The notes beneath the pieces are model-generated. The model was given only the letters and a program-made list of their open reading frames with translations, was not told the origin of the DNA and searched no databases. From NCBI GenBank assembly GCA_001247695.2, contig LGRX02015565.1, positions 22,947 to 36,447 on the forward strand: a stretch of DNA of 13,501 nt, in the 5' to 3' direction. Positions 9,501 through 13,495 of the stretch are shown here, piece by piece. Made by a program: the position numbers and the translations under genes. Numbering within the stretch: the first letter of the stretch is position 1; each line of letters begins with the position of its first letter. This stretch comes from Cymbomonas tetramitiformis (taxonomy: Eukaryota > Chlorophyta > Pyramimonadophyceae > Pyramimonadales > Pyramimonadaceae).

Positions 9501-12500
9501 AGCTCCCAGAGCTGGTAGTGGGAGGATGCCGATGTGGCACTCGGAACTATGGCAGATGAGGTCAACGGCTCCACCACCGCCATCGTGCCCTCGAGGAAGC
9601 CTTCCTCGCCGAAGATCTCCCCGGCGTCCTAAATCCCATGATGCGCCCCCGCCCCCTGCGTATGCCCTCCAACCCCCTCCCAACCCAAGCACCCCAATCG
9701 CCCGGCATACTCTGCGGCAGAGTGAAGCCGGCTCCGTTGAACCTTCATGGATGCTCAGTGCACAGCCGCGCTCAGCCTTCGGCGCGACTCGTTTCTCAGC
9801 CTTTGGTGAACCTACGGCTCTCCTCCTGCCCCGATCAGCGCACAGCCTTCCTCCACCACTGGGGCAACTTGTCTGACTTGTGACGCATCGTGTGGCCGCG
9901 CTGCGCCCGCTTGCCAGATCCCTTCGCACCTGCACCATCACGTGACAAGCCGTGGCGCACTACGGTGTTGCTGGCGCCAGCGCAACCGACCGTGGAAAAA
10001 TCGACCGTGAAAAAATCGACCCACGGCCTCCCGATGAGCCCTGGGCAGAGAGGCCTCCACAATAGAGAGTGGGCACGGGCGGGGCACCATTGCGGGCAAT
10101 CAGCTTGCCGTCCAGCATGACCATGATAGAGTCCGCGAGCTGCCCGCGGCCACTGACGAGCTCATGCTGGCTCCAGTTCTCTGCAACCGTCGGATTCCTC
10201 CCCTCCTTCCAACCCAGATCAGCAACCCGATCCACAGAAAGAGCCAACAGGGCTGGTGTGGCCATGCAAGCGGGCTGCGTGGAGTGAGTGAGGCGCCGCC
10301 GCTCCCGGGGAAGCGAGCGTCCTCACCTTGACCGATCCTGTTCACAGCATACATGGAAAATGTTGACAGCGAGGTGGCACATTAGTACATCCAGTCCATC
10401 CATTGTCACGCATTGGTACATCCAATCCGTCCATCGTACCGCCGTAGGTGTTTCAGGGCCAAGGGTTAGGATTACTACGCGCTAGCGCGCTAGCAATGCA
10501 AGCCGGTGGCGGCGAATTTGGGGAGAGCCATCTCACCAGCGGCACGGTGGATGGCAAAATGCATTCATCCACGCCAGTGGCATAGGACTTTGGCGGTCCA
10601 AGTGGTCAGCGAGGCCAGATCAGCGTTTGCCATGCCATTGCCACATGCCAAAACTTAGGCTGAGAGCTTGAGACCCGGATTTTAACAATTCAGGGTTTTC
10701 ATGTTTCCGAGTTCTAAATTACAGATTATATTTCAGATTTGAGACACCACTCGCGGATTCCCTGGCACAGGTCACAATCCTCACGCCCTGCTGGACAAAA
10801 AGAGTAATAGCACTCGCTCGCCTCGTGCCAGGCGGACACAGAAATCTATCACCCCAGCGCGCCGCCAGATAAACAAATAGGCATTTGGCGGTCCTCCCAA
10901 AAGGTCTCCGCCACGCCAGCGCCAATATCACTTGGCGGCCCCTCGACGTCGCGGCACCACGCCAGCGCCAATATCACTTGGCGGCCCCTCGACGTCGCGG
11001 CACCACACCAGCGGGAGATCCAAAACTGAAACTGTTGCCCTTGTTGAGAATGTTTCAGGACCACAGCCACCTGGGTCGCTCGCTCTTACTCCGCGACGCA
11101 TTCTTTCTTAGGGGGCCTTCAATTGATCTCAGGACGTCTCCCCCAAAAAAGTAGATTGGACAACAGAGAAAAGTGGAAACAGTGCTGAGGTCTCATCCGA
11201 CGGTTGCCACTTCCTACCACGAGAGGCACTTGCACCTGTGGCTGACGCCCGTTACCAGCAGGAATCCCTCGATGCTACCAAGAGAAACCCTTTGGCGCCA
11301 GCTGCAGAGCGCAGCAATGCCGCAGGTTGCTAGGAGCCCTACCTGGGGCCTGCAGCAATGCCGCAGGTTGCTAGGAGCCCCCCCTGGGGCATGGGGCCTG
11401 CAGCTGCCCGGGACCGGGCGCACGTGATGAGGCGCCCCCGCACCTGTGTGCATGTAGCGGGAGAGCACATTTATATCCGCATCGCTGAAGAACTTCCCAA
11501 GTCCGTGCCGATGCTTGGTTTGCACGTTCCTGCCGCATGACATGGCGGTCCCTTCAGCGTCTTCCCTGATTGGCTGAGAAAGTCCTCAGACCAGCTGTGA
11601 AGGGCAGCCCCCAGGTGGTGGGGAGGGGGAGCACGGAGAGCGGCGCGAGTGACGTGGCCGATGGCTCTGCATCGAGCTGCCCGAATGAGGCAGTGGCATG
11701 CGGCAGCAGCGGGCGGCTCCAGGGCGCAGCAGCGGTCGCAGACGTACGCATGGCGTGCCACCTGCCCGAGGCGCCACTCGCGCACCCCGAGGGCTCACGT
11801 GCGTGCCTCGGCGGCGTCCCTCGTGCATCGTAGACAAGGGTGCTGCGGGCACGGCGGAAAGAGGCAGGCCTCGGTCGAGGCCAGAACCTGAGGTTGGTGT
11901 AAAGTTTGTTATTGGCAGATTGTTGGCGGTGCTGGGGAAGCTCCACAGTCGGGCTCCGCAGAAAGCTAGTCCACTCCAGCAGCTTCACCACCACCGTGCG
12001 GGACAGGAATCTCAGGACCTTCAGCGCAAGCCCGGGGTCATCACTGCGCGGCACCGCCCCGGCGCCGCCCCGGCGCCGCTCAGCCAAAGGCTCTCAAAAG
12101 GCGCTGCGTGTCAACTCCGCGACGTGGACGCCACCGCGGGGCGGCCTCCAGTGCAACTTCCATTGGTGTGCGCTGCCTCTGCCCCGCGGTCGCCCGGGCC
12201 TTGCGCACCGCCTGCCATCCTCTGAGCAACTCCCTTTGTGCGCATCACCTCTGCCACGCGGACGGCCCACCGGGGCAACGCCAGAGGGCGCCCTCATCAC
12301 GTCGGCCACACCATACACACAATCTAGCTGAACATCCCTCATCGCGCAACAAATAAGCACCCACAAGCGTTCCAGCCACGCGCGCGTACCGCCAACGACG
12401 ATGTGCGCAGCAACAGCAGGAGGCCGCATGTAGGGCGCTCCGGGCCCATTGCTTCTCATTGTTTGAACGATATGCGCAGCAACAGCAGGCGGCCGCATGT

Positions 12501-13275
12501 AGGGCGCTTCGGGCCCATTGCTTCTCATTGTTTGAACGATGCCTGGACCGCAGCTGCAGCCGGGGACGCGCGCCATGGCAGTGTCCGCTTGTGTTGGAAG
12601 CGTGTGTGTGGCAAGGGCATTCACCGGAAGAGAAGTTGCACTTGTTCGCCGGTCATGGTGAGCATCGTGACGGTATGGCTCATCGCGGCTATCTCCGCGC
12701 TCCAGCGCTGCTCCCTCGCCCAGCGGGTGGCGCCACCCCTCACCGCCTGAGGCTACCATGCTGGCTAGCACAGGGCCAGGCACGGCACATCGGCCGAGCC
12801 AGGACGGCTGCCGACCACAGAGCCGGCAACCAAGCGGCTGTGGCGACATGCGCGCTGCCCGGCCTGGAGCTTATGCTCGCTGCACATAACACATCTCGAG
12901 GCCTCGCTGCCCACGAAGGGTGTCGGCTTGAATGCGCCAGGGTCTGTAAGCACCGCGGTGCCGGCCGCCCTCAGGCCCACCGAGGCCCTCGCCCAGCAAC
13001 CTGCCCCCCTCTAGGGACCACGCCGGATGACCTGGCACCCCCTCTCTAGGGACCACGCCGGATGACCTGGCACCACCTCTAAGGACCTCGCCGGATGACC
13101 TGGCACCCTCTCTAAGGACCACGCCGGATGCGGTGTGGCGCCGGATGGCGCACAATAACCCTGGATTGGGGGGAGGGAGGGAAGCACCGCGTTCTGGAGG
13201 CTGAAGAAGTGAGTTTCCCCGGCTAAGCCTCCAGGTAACATGCTTGTGATAGGCTCCACCTTCCCGGTGATATCC
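354..13275 (-). CDS. Large multi-CNBD (cyclic-nucleotide-binding domain) protein gene, 15 exons, partial at both ends
   Basis: The exons, in transcript order, are 13188-13275, 12625-12707, 11888-12043, 11444-11529, 10077-10180, 9482-9628, 8829-9185, 7739-7859, 6343-6400, 6051-6105, 5868-5943, 5278-5360, 5038-5122, 4555-4721 and 354-531. All introns are GT-AG and all 14 junctions keep frame, giving 614 codons. The product shows the CNBD fold repeatedly: an N-terminal helix ending in a hydrophobic strand, a G-x-x-x-D/T-S/F-hydrophobic barrel strand, a G-E phosphate-binding cassette, then an A-L-K-V-type C helix. CNBD1 is codons 1 to about 85 (C-terminal half only), CNBD2 about 118-245, CNBD3 about 419-545, and CNBD4 starts about 590. 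CNBDs bind cAMP or cGMP, or serve as structural modules, in kinases, channels and exchange factors. No kinase, channel or enzyme domain is visible here, so the molecular role is unknown. Start and stop codons lie outside the window. Confidence 0.8.
546..938 (+). repeat. 11-bp/33-bp tandem repeat array (left part)
   Basis: The array is made of 11-mers of three main kinds: CCCTTTGAGCC, TCCTCTGAGCC and CCCTTTGGGCC. They often occur in that order, so a 33-bp higher-order unit repeats with occasional loss or gain of an 11-mer and an A-for-C change (CCATTTGAGCC). Because 33 is divisible by three, long open frames appear on the minus strand (G-A-Q-R-G-L-R-G-G-S-K type repeats). I take these as artefacts, since the array lies inside an intron. 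The retrotransposon has inserted at 938/939. Confidence 0.93.
934..938. repeat. Target-site duplication, left copy (CTTTG)
   Basis: CTTTG directly precedes the 5' LTR and is repeated exactly at 3950-3954 after the 3' LTR. Five base pairs is the usual duplication length for Ty1/copia and many other LTR elements. Confidence 0.9.
1026..1064 (+). repeat. Four spaced AAACCCT motifs in the 5' LTR
   Basis: AAACCCT occurs at 1026, 1037, 1048 and 1058, a spacing of 10-11 bp. The motif equals a permutation of the plant-type telomere repeat CCCTAAA. The same block is in the 3' LTR. It may be a promoter element or chance low-complexity growth. Nothing shows a telomeric role. Confidence 0.7.
1152..1174 (+). 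promoter_or_regulatory. Hairpin-forming inverted repeat 1 in the 5' LTR
   Basis: GGCCCAGT (1152-1159) pairs perfectly with ACTGGGCC (1167-1174) across a 7-base loop. The same structure is at 3680-3702 in the 3' LTR. A stem of this kind in LTR RNA could act in 3'-end formation, dimerisation or packaging. The function is not established. Confidence 0.65.
1200..1237 (+). promoter_or_regulatory. Hairpin-forming inverted repeat 2 in the 5' LTR
   Basis: CGTGTCACTG (1200-1209) is the exact reverse complement of CAGTGACACG (1228-1237), with 18 bases between. It lies 25 bp after the first inverted repeat, so the LTR transcript could fold into two neighbouring stems. Both arms are also present in the 3' LTR. 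Confidence 0.65.
1294..1357 (+). repeat. 32-bp tandem duplication in the 5' LTR
   Basis: Units 1294-1325 and 1326-1357 differ only near the 3' end of the unit (GCGACCTGG against GCGAACTGG). The 3' LTR has the same pair at 3822-3885. The position just before a TATA-like stretch would suit a duplicated upstream promoter element, which is an inference. Confidence 0.88.
1495..2265 (+). CDS. Gag polyprotein, N-terminal part (frame broken near 2218)
   Basis: This frame begins at ATG 1495, 73 bp after the 5' LTR, and encodes 256 residues. Residues about 45-80 (A-R-I-E-E-R-Q-Q-Q-L-F and onward) are charged and Gln-rich and likely form a coiled coil. Residues about 125-240 resemble the copia-type Gag capsid region, ending with the W-R-Q-L-I-K-M-R-H-G-T-G-S-A motif, like the 'aW..L...yg..s' of UBN2/copia Gag. 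The last 14 residues or so come from the wrong frame after a one-base loss around 2216-2220. The true continuation is in the next frame at 2218-2582. Gag would form the particle that packages element RNA. Confidence 0.8.
   Translation: MSKRQGKAHIPERPSGLSEESTFGGPPEEEKPYGISAGGDSAALANLFARQVARIEERQQQLFTQQDARINELFKMVQALAPAVPPLAVANQNAGTGNAIACPEAAESSVSGSSIKSRVASGTVDVPLPFLTDMLEGFPTDQLYSGQEAENDSKWLEFRSKIVPSLRHPALSLLLTDARELENIKKDEKFSLAANQLFHDFLSRVTTRTANAVVRSYSTEADGVSAWRQLIKMRHGTGSAYLCGRSRLCLTTRRGS
2218..2582 (+). pseudogene. Gag, C-terminal capsid part (after frameshift, ends at in-frame TAG)
   Basis: It reads on from the 1495 frame if one base is missing near 2216-2220 (first ATG in this frame at 2220). 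The residues M-R-Q-V-K-A-L-L-D-D, then V-E-E-Y-A-R, then A-M-V-L-N-S-L-N-P-A-Y, follow the copia Gag plan of helix, 'f..l...L' helix and 'lL.sLP..y'. The frame stops at TAG 2580-2582 and the same frame is open again right after. No slippery heptamer is obvious at the break, so I read both lesions as decay or inherited defects, not programmed recoding. No CCHC zinc knuckle is present. Confidence 0.72.
2583..3308 (+). pseudogene. Acidic repeat region and copia-type protease-like segment
   Basis: It is open from the codon after the TAG at 2580-2582 to TGA 3306-3308, in the same frame as the second gag piece. The first 65 codons or so hold three acidic repeats of the pattern D-T-G-E-x-L-F-A-x-C-E starting near 2598, 2673 and 2739. 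Codons at 3057-3086 read A-V-L-D-C-G-A-T-K-H-I-F, matching the copia aspartic protease active site (usually L-D-S-G-A-S/T) with Cys in place of Ser. The tail is very acidic (D-D-D-G-N-H-F-G-D-N-F-D-D) and ends before any integrase zinc-finger or core motif. It is therefore truncated within or soon after the protease. Confidence 0.7.
3317..3437 (+). repeat. 30-bp tandem repeats at the 3' end of the element's internal region
   Basis: Two exact 30-bp units (3317-3346 and 3347-3376) begin GGGGCACCATCCCC and contain AAACTGGAGCTGG. Two diverged copies start at 3377 and 3414 with GGGGCACCATYCC and AAGAACTGG. The block lies between the protease-like stop codon and the polypurine tract, where copia elements would have RT/RNase H. 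It may have replaced the lost pol. Confidence 0.88.
3465..3472 (+). promoter_or_regulatory. Polypurine tract for plus-strand priming
   Basis: AGAAGGGG ends exactly one base before the 3' LTR, as expected for the primer of plus-strand DNA synthesis. This fixes the LTR start at 3473 and the element's orientation. Confidence 0.85.
3473..3949 (+). repeat. 3' LTR
   Basis: The LTR is 477 bp. It matches the 5' LTR apart from four substitutions, one missing 7-bp microduplication (near 3522) and one extra base (near 3652). Both LTRs share the TATTGG start, CCAACA end, paired inverted repeats (the first at 3680-3702) and duplicated 32-bp unit (3822-3885). Confidence 0.93.
3950..3954. repeat. Target-site duplication, right copy (CTTTG)
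   Basis: An exact copy of 934-938, directly after the 3' LTR. Confidence 0.9.
3950..3979 (+). repeat. Right remnant of the 11-bp repeat array
   Basis: About 2.5 further 11-mers (CTTTGGCCCCC, then ATTTGAGCC and CCCTTTGAG) continue the array after the retrotransposon, showing that the element landed inside the array near its right edge. Confidence 0.85.
3980..4554 (-). other. Rest of the 4-kb intron between E14 and E15
   Basis: No gene is supported here. There are G-rich runs on the plus strand (about 4122-4168 and 4490-4545) that could form G-quadruplexes in DNA and are C/T-rich in the sense strand. A minus-strand stretch at about 4000-4072 looks coding-like (A-S-L-A-V-A-T-I-A-L-A-H-G-G) but does not fit in phase. 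Confidence 0.5.
4555..4721 (-). CDS. Exon E14: end of CNBD3 (last barrel strands and C helix)
   Basis: It starts after CTGCAG in phase 1, giving a split Gly codon with E13, and has 55 complete codons ending phase 0 at CAG|GTCGTC. It opens G-R-K-A-N-V-L-A-E-G, the second half of the phosphate-binding cassette (conserved Arg, then Ala). Next come T-A-V-A-C-F-P-F-K-S-V-V (last barrel strand and start of the B helix), then R-M-S-P-A-T-G-F-K-L-L-R-L-V, the typical 'P....~lLr.' C-helix start. The tail K-F-Q-D-W-L-L-M-Q leaves the domain. Confidence 0.87.
4722..5037 (-). other. Intron E13-E14
   Basis: The intron is 316 nt, donor GTCTCT and acceptor CTGCAG. Removing it joins S-G to G-R-K-A, giving a cassette of normal CNBD length. 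I see no repeat or gene in it. Confidence 0.7.
5038..5122 (-). CDS. Exon E13: CNBD3 barrel strands and first half of phosphate-binding cassette
   Basis: It has 28 codons, phase 0 start after ATGCAG and phase 1 end before GTCTCT. It reads Y-D-M-G-E-G-A-Q-Q-V-V-G-V-V, then N-L-G-D-L-I-G-E-L-S-M-L-V-S. The G-D-L-I-G-E-L-S-M-L part is the cassette signature (G-D-x-x-G-E-hydrophobic-A/S-hydrophobic-L). An earlier GT at 5044 (phase 0) was rejected because it would not join in frame with E14. Confidence 0.87.
5278..5360 (-). CDS. Exon E12: CNBD3 early barrel strands
   Basis: Acceptor GACGCAG, phase 1 start (split Val with E11); 27 complete codons; phase 0 end at ATG|GTGCGC. It reads P-H-E-T-S-I-N-V-R-G-E-K-A-T-F-L-A-L-L-L, then E-G-G-A-N-I-M. 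This is the CNBD pattern of 'p..t.i...Ge.at.f..ll.G'. A longer exon starting at 5379 is open, but only the 5360 start agrees in phase with E11. Confidence 0.83.
5361..5867 (-). other. Intron E11-E12
   Basis: The intron is 507 nt, donor GTACTC. It includes three tandem 13-bp units (5553-5594). I see nothing else in it. Confidence 0.65.
5553..5594 (+). repeat. 13-bp repeat, three copies
   Basis: GGGGGGTCTTCCA recurs three times in a row (the first copy one G shorter), followed by GGGG. It is inside intron E11-E12. Confidence 0.85.
5868..5943 (-). CDS. Exon E11: first helix of CNBD3
   Basis: Acceptor GCACAG, phase 0 start; 25 codons plus one base; donor GTACTC. It reads K-F-S-G-W-W-R-G-F-D-I-H-E-L-Q-L-L-A, then S-E-A-V-I-L-T, the CNBD opening helix pattern 'F.g.....l..La..a.i'. 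Phase 1 at its end equals that of E4 and E15 at the matching place in CNBD2 and CNBD4. Confidence 0.8.
6051..6105 (-). CDS. Exon E10: lead-in to CNBD3
   Basis: It is 55 nt: one base completing a Ser codon, then 18 codons ending in phase 0 at GTG|GTGTGT. It reads A-R-A-R-K-A-P-N-L-A-R-C-S-T-A-P-L-V, a basic helix of the kind that often precedes a CNBD ('R..~~~.L...p.f'). It is chosen because it is the only candidate I found that links E9 (phase 2) to E11 (phase 0). Confidence 0.68.
6343..6400 (-). CDS. Exon E9: interdomain linker
   Basis: It is 58 nt, acceptor GTCCAG, donor GTGCGC. The 18 complete codons read D-S-M-E-T-I-F-K-V-T-D-I-W-E-T-D-E-D, an acidic segment. Phases (1 in, 2 out) agree with E8 and E10. 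No domain is recognised. Confidence 0.7.
7231..7620 (-). repeat. Diverged duplication, about 236-bp period, with coding-like minus strand
   Basis: Copy A (7231-7382) and copy B (7467-7620) share AGACGAATC, CAAGAGGCAGT / CAAAGAGGCAGT, ACCACAGGGA, GGCCGTCCCCGTT, GCCAGTAC and CAGTCCCC or AAGTCCCC in order. On the minus strand both encode N-G-D-G...G-F-G or D-D-G, then L-S-L-W-x-x-S-x-G-x-C-L-x-E...D-S-S, with copy A needing a frame change. This may be a decayed duplicated exon or an old repeat family. Confidence 0.6.
7663..7722 (+). repeat. 30-bp tandem duplication
   Basis: Units 7663-7692 and 7693-7722 (GGCRGCGCGGAGTYGAGGAG type) differ at three positions. They lie just downstream, in sense, of the E8 donor. 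Confidence 0.88.
7739..7859 (-). CDS. Exon E8: interdomain linker
   Basis: Acceptor TTCTAG, phase 0 start; 40 codons plus one base; donor GTGAAC. It reads A-T-V-D-E-N-N-P-I-P-P-S-K-S-S-D-F-W, later V-K-N-N-V-Y-K-R-D-R-I-E-A-D-F. It is charged, probably an extended segment then a helix, between CNBD2 and CNBD3. It joins E7 in phase 0 directly. One or more small exons between 7860 and 8828 cannot be excluded. Confidence 0.68.
7860..8828 (-). other. Intron E7-E8
   Basis: The intron is 969 nt, donor GTGGGT and acceptor TTCTAG. Its 5' third is the GGATCC-rich minisatellite. A minus-strand stretch near 7980-8025 (V-A-E-L-I-S-A-L) and a 24-nt GT-AG-bounded piece at 7917-7940 are possible exons that I did not include. 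Confidence 0.6.
8463..8790 (+). repeat. 20-bp minisatellite rich in GGATCC
   Basis: About 16 imperfect copies of a 20-bp unit close to GGATCCAGRGGRACCAATCA, with variants GGATCCTGG and GGATACAAG. It lies 38 bp after the E7 donor in the sense direction. Confidence 0.93.
8829..9185 (-). CDS. Exon E7: C helix of CNBD2 and start of linker
   Basis: It has 119 codons, phase 0 at both ends, acceptor TCTCAG and donor ATG|GTGGGT. It opens I-A-L-K-V-F-S-R-I-A-Q-I-M-V-H-R-H, the CNBD C helix. Then comes a Ser/Glu-rich linker (S-M-E-E-T-G-D-D-I-L-E-E-M), a basic patch (D-R-E-R-K-G-K-D-G-S-R-R) and L-R-A-S-L (near 9100 minus 200), which resembles a PKA/PKG substrate site with one Arg. The frame is open beyond both splice sites, but those parts read repeat and intron sequence. 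Confidence 0.82.
9482..9628 (-). CDS. Exon E6: CNBD2 phosphate-binding cassette and last strands
   Basis: It has 49 codons, phase 0 at both ends, acceptor ATTTAG and donor GTGCGC. It starts D-A-G-E-I-F-G-E-E-G-F-L-E-G-T-M-A-V-V, a cassette of the G-E-I-F-G-E type. Then comes a longer Ser/Ala loop and Y-Q-L-W-E-L-N-R-Q-R-P-N, matching 'lW.L.R..f' of the last strand and B helix. The Arg normally nine residues after the cassette Glu is not there, so nucleotide binding is doubtful. A 17-nt palindrome-like stretch (9591-9607) lies inside the cassette codons. Confidence 0.86.
9629..10076 (-). other. Intron E5-E6
   Basis: The intron is 448 nt, donor GTGCCC and acceptor ATTTAG. A short direct repeat (CCGTGGAAAAATCGA / CCGTGAAAAAATCGA, 9989-10018) is the only structure I see. 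Confidence 0.6.
10077..10180 (-). CDS. Exon E5: CNBD2 early barrel strands
   Basis: Acceptor TTGCAG, phase 1 start (split Glu with E4); 34 complete codons; phase 0 end before GTGCCC. It reads N-W-S-Q-H-E-L-V-S-G-R-G-Q-L-A-D-S-I-M-V, then M-L-D-G-K-L-I-A-R-N-G. This is the classic CNBD 'elv..G...ds.~vil.Gkl' run. An alternative donor at AATG|GTGCCC (phase 1) was rejected because it breaks frame with E6. Confidence 0.86.
10481..10494. repeat. 14-bp perfect palindrome
   Basis: GCTAGCGCGCTAGC is its own reverse complement. It lies in intron E4-E5. The function is unknown and chance is possible. Confidence 0.7.
10911..11012 (+). repeat. 46-bp tandem duplication
   Basis: Units 10911-10956 and 10957-11002 are identical, with a partial third copy to 11012. 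The unit begins CCACGCCAGCGCCAATATCA and includes TTGGCGGCC. Identity between copies suggests a recent event. Confidence 0.93.
11311..11390 (+). repeat. 41-bp tandem duplication
   Basis: Units starting at 11311 and 11352 both read GCAGCAATGCCGCAGGTTGC and onward, with a few differences near the end (CCCTACCTGG against CCCCCCCTGG). Confidence 0.9.
11444..11529 (-). CDS. Exon E4: first helix of CNBD2
   Basis: Acceptor CGGCAG, one base completing an Arg codon; 28 codons; phase 1 end before GTGCGG. After a basic lead (Q-T-K-H-R-H-G-L-G-K) it reads F-F-S-D-A-D-I-N-V-L-S-R-Y-M-H-T, the opening helix of a CNBD. The junction to E5 places H-T then E-N-W-S-Q-H-E-L-V, in register with the CNBD3 sequence at its own E11-E12 junction. 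Confidence 0.75.
11530..11887 (-). other. Intron E3-E4
   Basis: The intron is 358 nt, donor GTTCTG (weak) and acceptor CGGCAG. I see no repeat. Open frames on both strands here do not resemble protein. Confidence 0.55.
11888..12043 (-). CDS. Exon E3: C helix of CNBD1 and linker to CNBD2
   Basis: Acceptor GCGCAG, one base completing an Arg codon; 51 codons plus two bases; donor GTTCTG. It begins D-D-P-G-L-A-L-K-V-L-R-F-L-S-R-T-V-V, the strongly conserved 'dP.LAlklLr.la..l' C helix. Then follows W-T-S-F-L-R-S-P-T-V-E-L-P-Q-H-R-Q-Q, a linker. The A-L-K-V start matches E7 of CNBD2. The 3' end is the least certain splice site of the model. Confidence 0.76.
12044..12624 (-). other. Intron E2-E3
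   Basis: The intron is 581 nt, donor GTGAAT and acceptor GCGCAG. It contains the 69-bp duplication at 12399-12536. A long minus-strand open frame here crosses the repeat and does not look like protein. Confidence 0.6.
12399..12536 (+). repeat. 69-bp tandem duplication
   Basis: Units 12399-12467 and 12468-12536 differ at three positions. The length is a multiple of three, so frames stay open through it. Confidence 0.93.
12625..12707 (-). CDS. Exon E2: CNBD1 last barrel strands
   Basis: Acceptor GAGCAG, phase 0 start; 27 codons plus two bases; donor GTGAAT. It reads R-W-S-A-E-I-A-A-M-S-H-T-V-T-M-L-T-M, then T-G-E-Q-V-Q-L-L-F. This is the 'R.a.v.A.....v..l.......l' run that follows a phosphate-binding cassette. 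It joins E1 (phase 0) and E3 (phase 2) exactly. Confidence 0.82.
12708..13187 (-). other. Intron E1-E2
   Basis: The intron is 480 nt, donor GTGCTT followed by a C/T-rich run, acceptor GAGCAG. It includes the 33-35-bp repeats at 13014-13130. A minus-strand piece near 12895-12945 is coding-like but out of phase. Confidence 0.6.
13014..13130 (+). repeat. 33-35-bp tandem repeats, 3.4 copies
   Basis: Copies start at 13014, 13049, 13083 and 13116 and share GGACCACGCCGGATGACCTG (CTC for CAC in one). Unit length varies through the C/T tail. Confidence 0.92.
13188..13275 (-). CDS. Exon E1: CNBD1 phosphate-binding cassette, first half
   Basis: Acceptor ACTCAG, one base completing a codon from an exon outside the window; 29 codons; phase 0 end at GCG|GTGCTT. 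It reads D-I-T-G-K-V-E-P-I-T-S-M-L-P-G-G-L-A-G-E, then T-H-F-F-S-L-Q-N-A. The M-L-P-G-G-L-A-G-E-T part is a CNBD cassette entry (normally l-G-x-G-x-x-x-G-E). The exon could begin at 13291 instead, since V-M-T-L-R before D-I-T-G also suits a CNBD strand. Confidence 0.78.
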
Positions 13276-13289
13276 CTGAGTGTCATCAC

Positions 13290-13378
13290 GCCTCCCACCC
13301 CGTCACCAAAAGGAACGAGGGGTGCGTCTATCTGCCTCCCACCCCGTCACCAAAAGTGAACGAGAAGTGTGTCTGTCT
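13290..13378 (+). repeat. 44-45-bp tandem duplication
   Basis: Copies starting at 13290 and 13334 share GCCTCCCACCCCGTCACCAA and a similar AACGAG..GTG.GTCT tail. Confidence 0.88.
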
Positions 13379-13441
13379 CCTCAAGTCTTAGGGCACTCAT
13401 CATTAGCACAATCTGCGCGCCCTAATTCCGATGGAAACACA

Positions 13442-13495
13442 GCATCAGGAGCGCAAATAGGGCACACCGCATCAGGAGCGCAAATAGGGCACACC
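13442..13495 (+). repeat. 27-bp tandem duplication
   Basis: Units 13442-13468 and 13469-13495 are identical (GCATCAGGAGCGCAAATAGG and onward). A third copy may begin at the window edge (GCA at 13498). Confidence 0.92.

Larger units (their letters stand above)
10181..11443 (-). other. Intron E4-E5
   Basis: The intron is 1,263 nt, donor GTGCGG and acceptor TTGCAG. It holds a 41-bp duplication (11311-11390), a 46-bp duplication (10911-11012), an AT-rich patch (about 10675-10745) unlike its surroundings, and a 14-bp palindrome (10481-10494). No exon is supported. Confidence 0.6.

Noticed and set aside
12893..12946. Possible minus-strand exon reading like a CNBD strand (I-Q-A-D-T-L-R-G-Q-R-G-L-E-M)
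   Set aside because: E1 ends in phase 0 and E2 starts in phase 0 with the expected domain content. This piece would need phase 2 and has no fitting donor.
13442..13495. CRISPR-like direct repeats at several places
   Set aside because: All copies are head-to-tail with no spacers, and the setting is a eukaryotic gene with introns.
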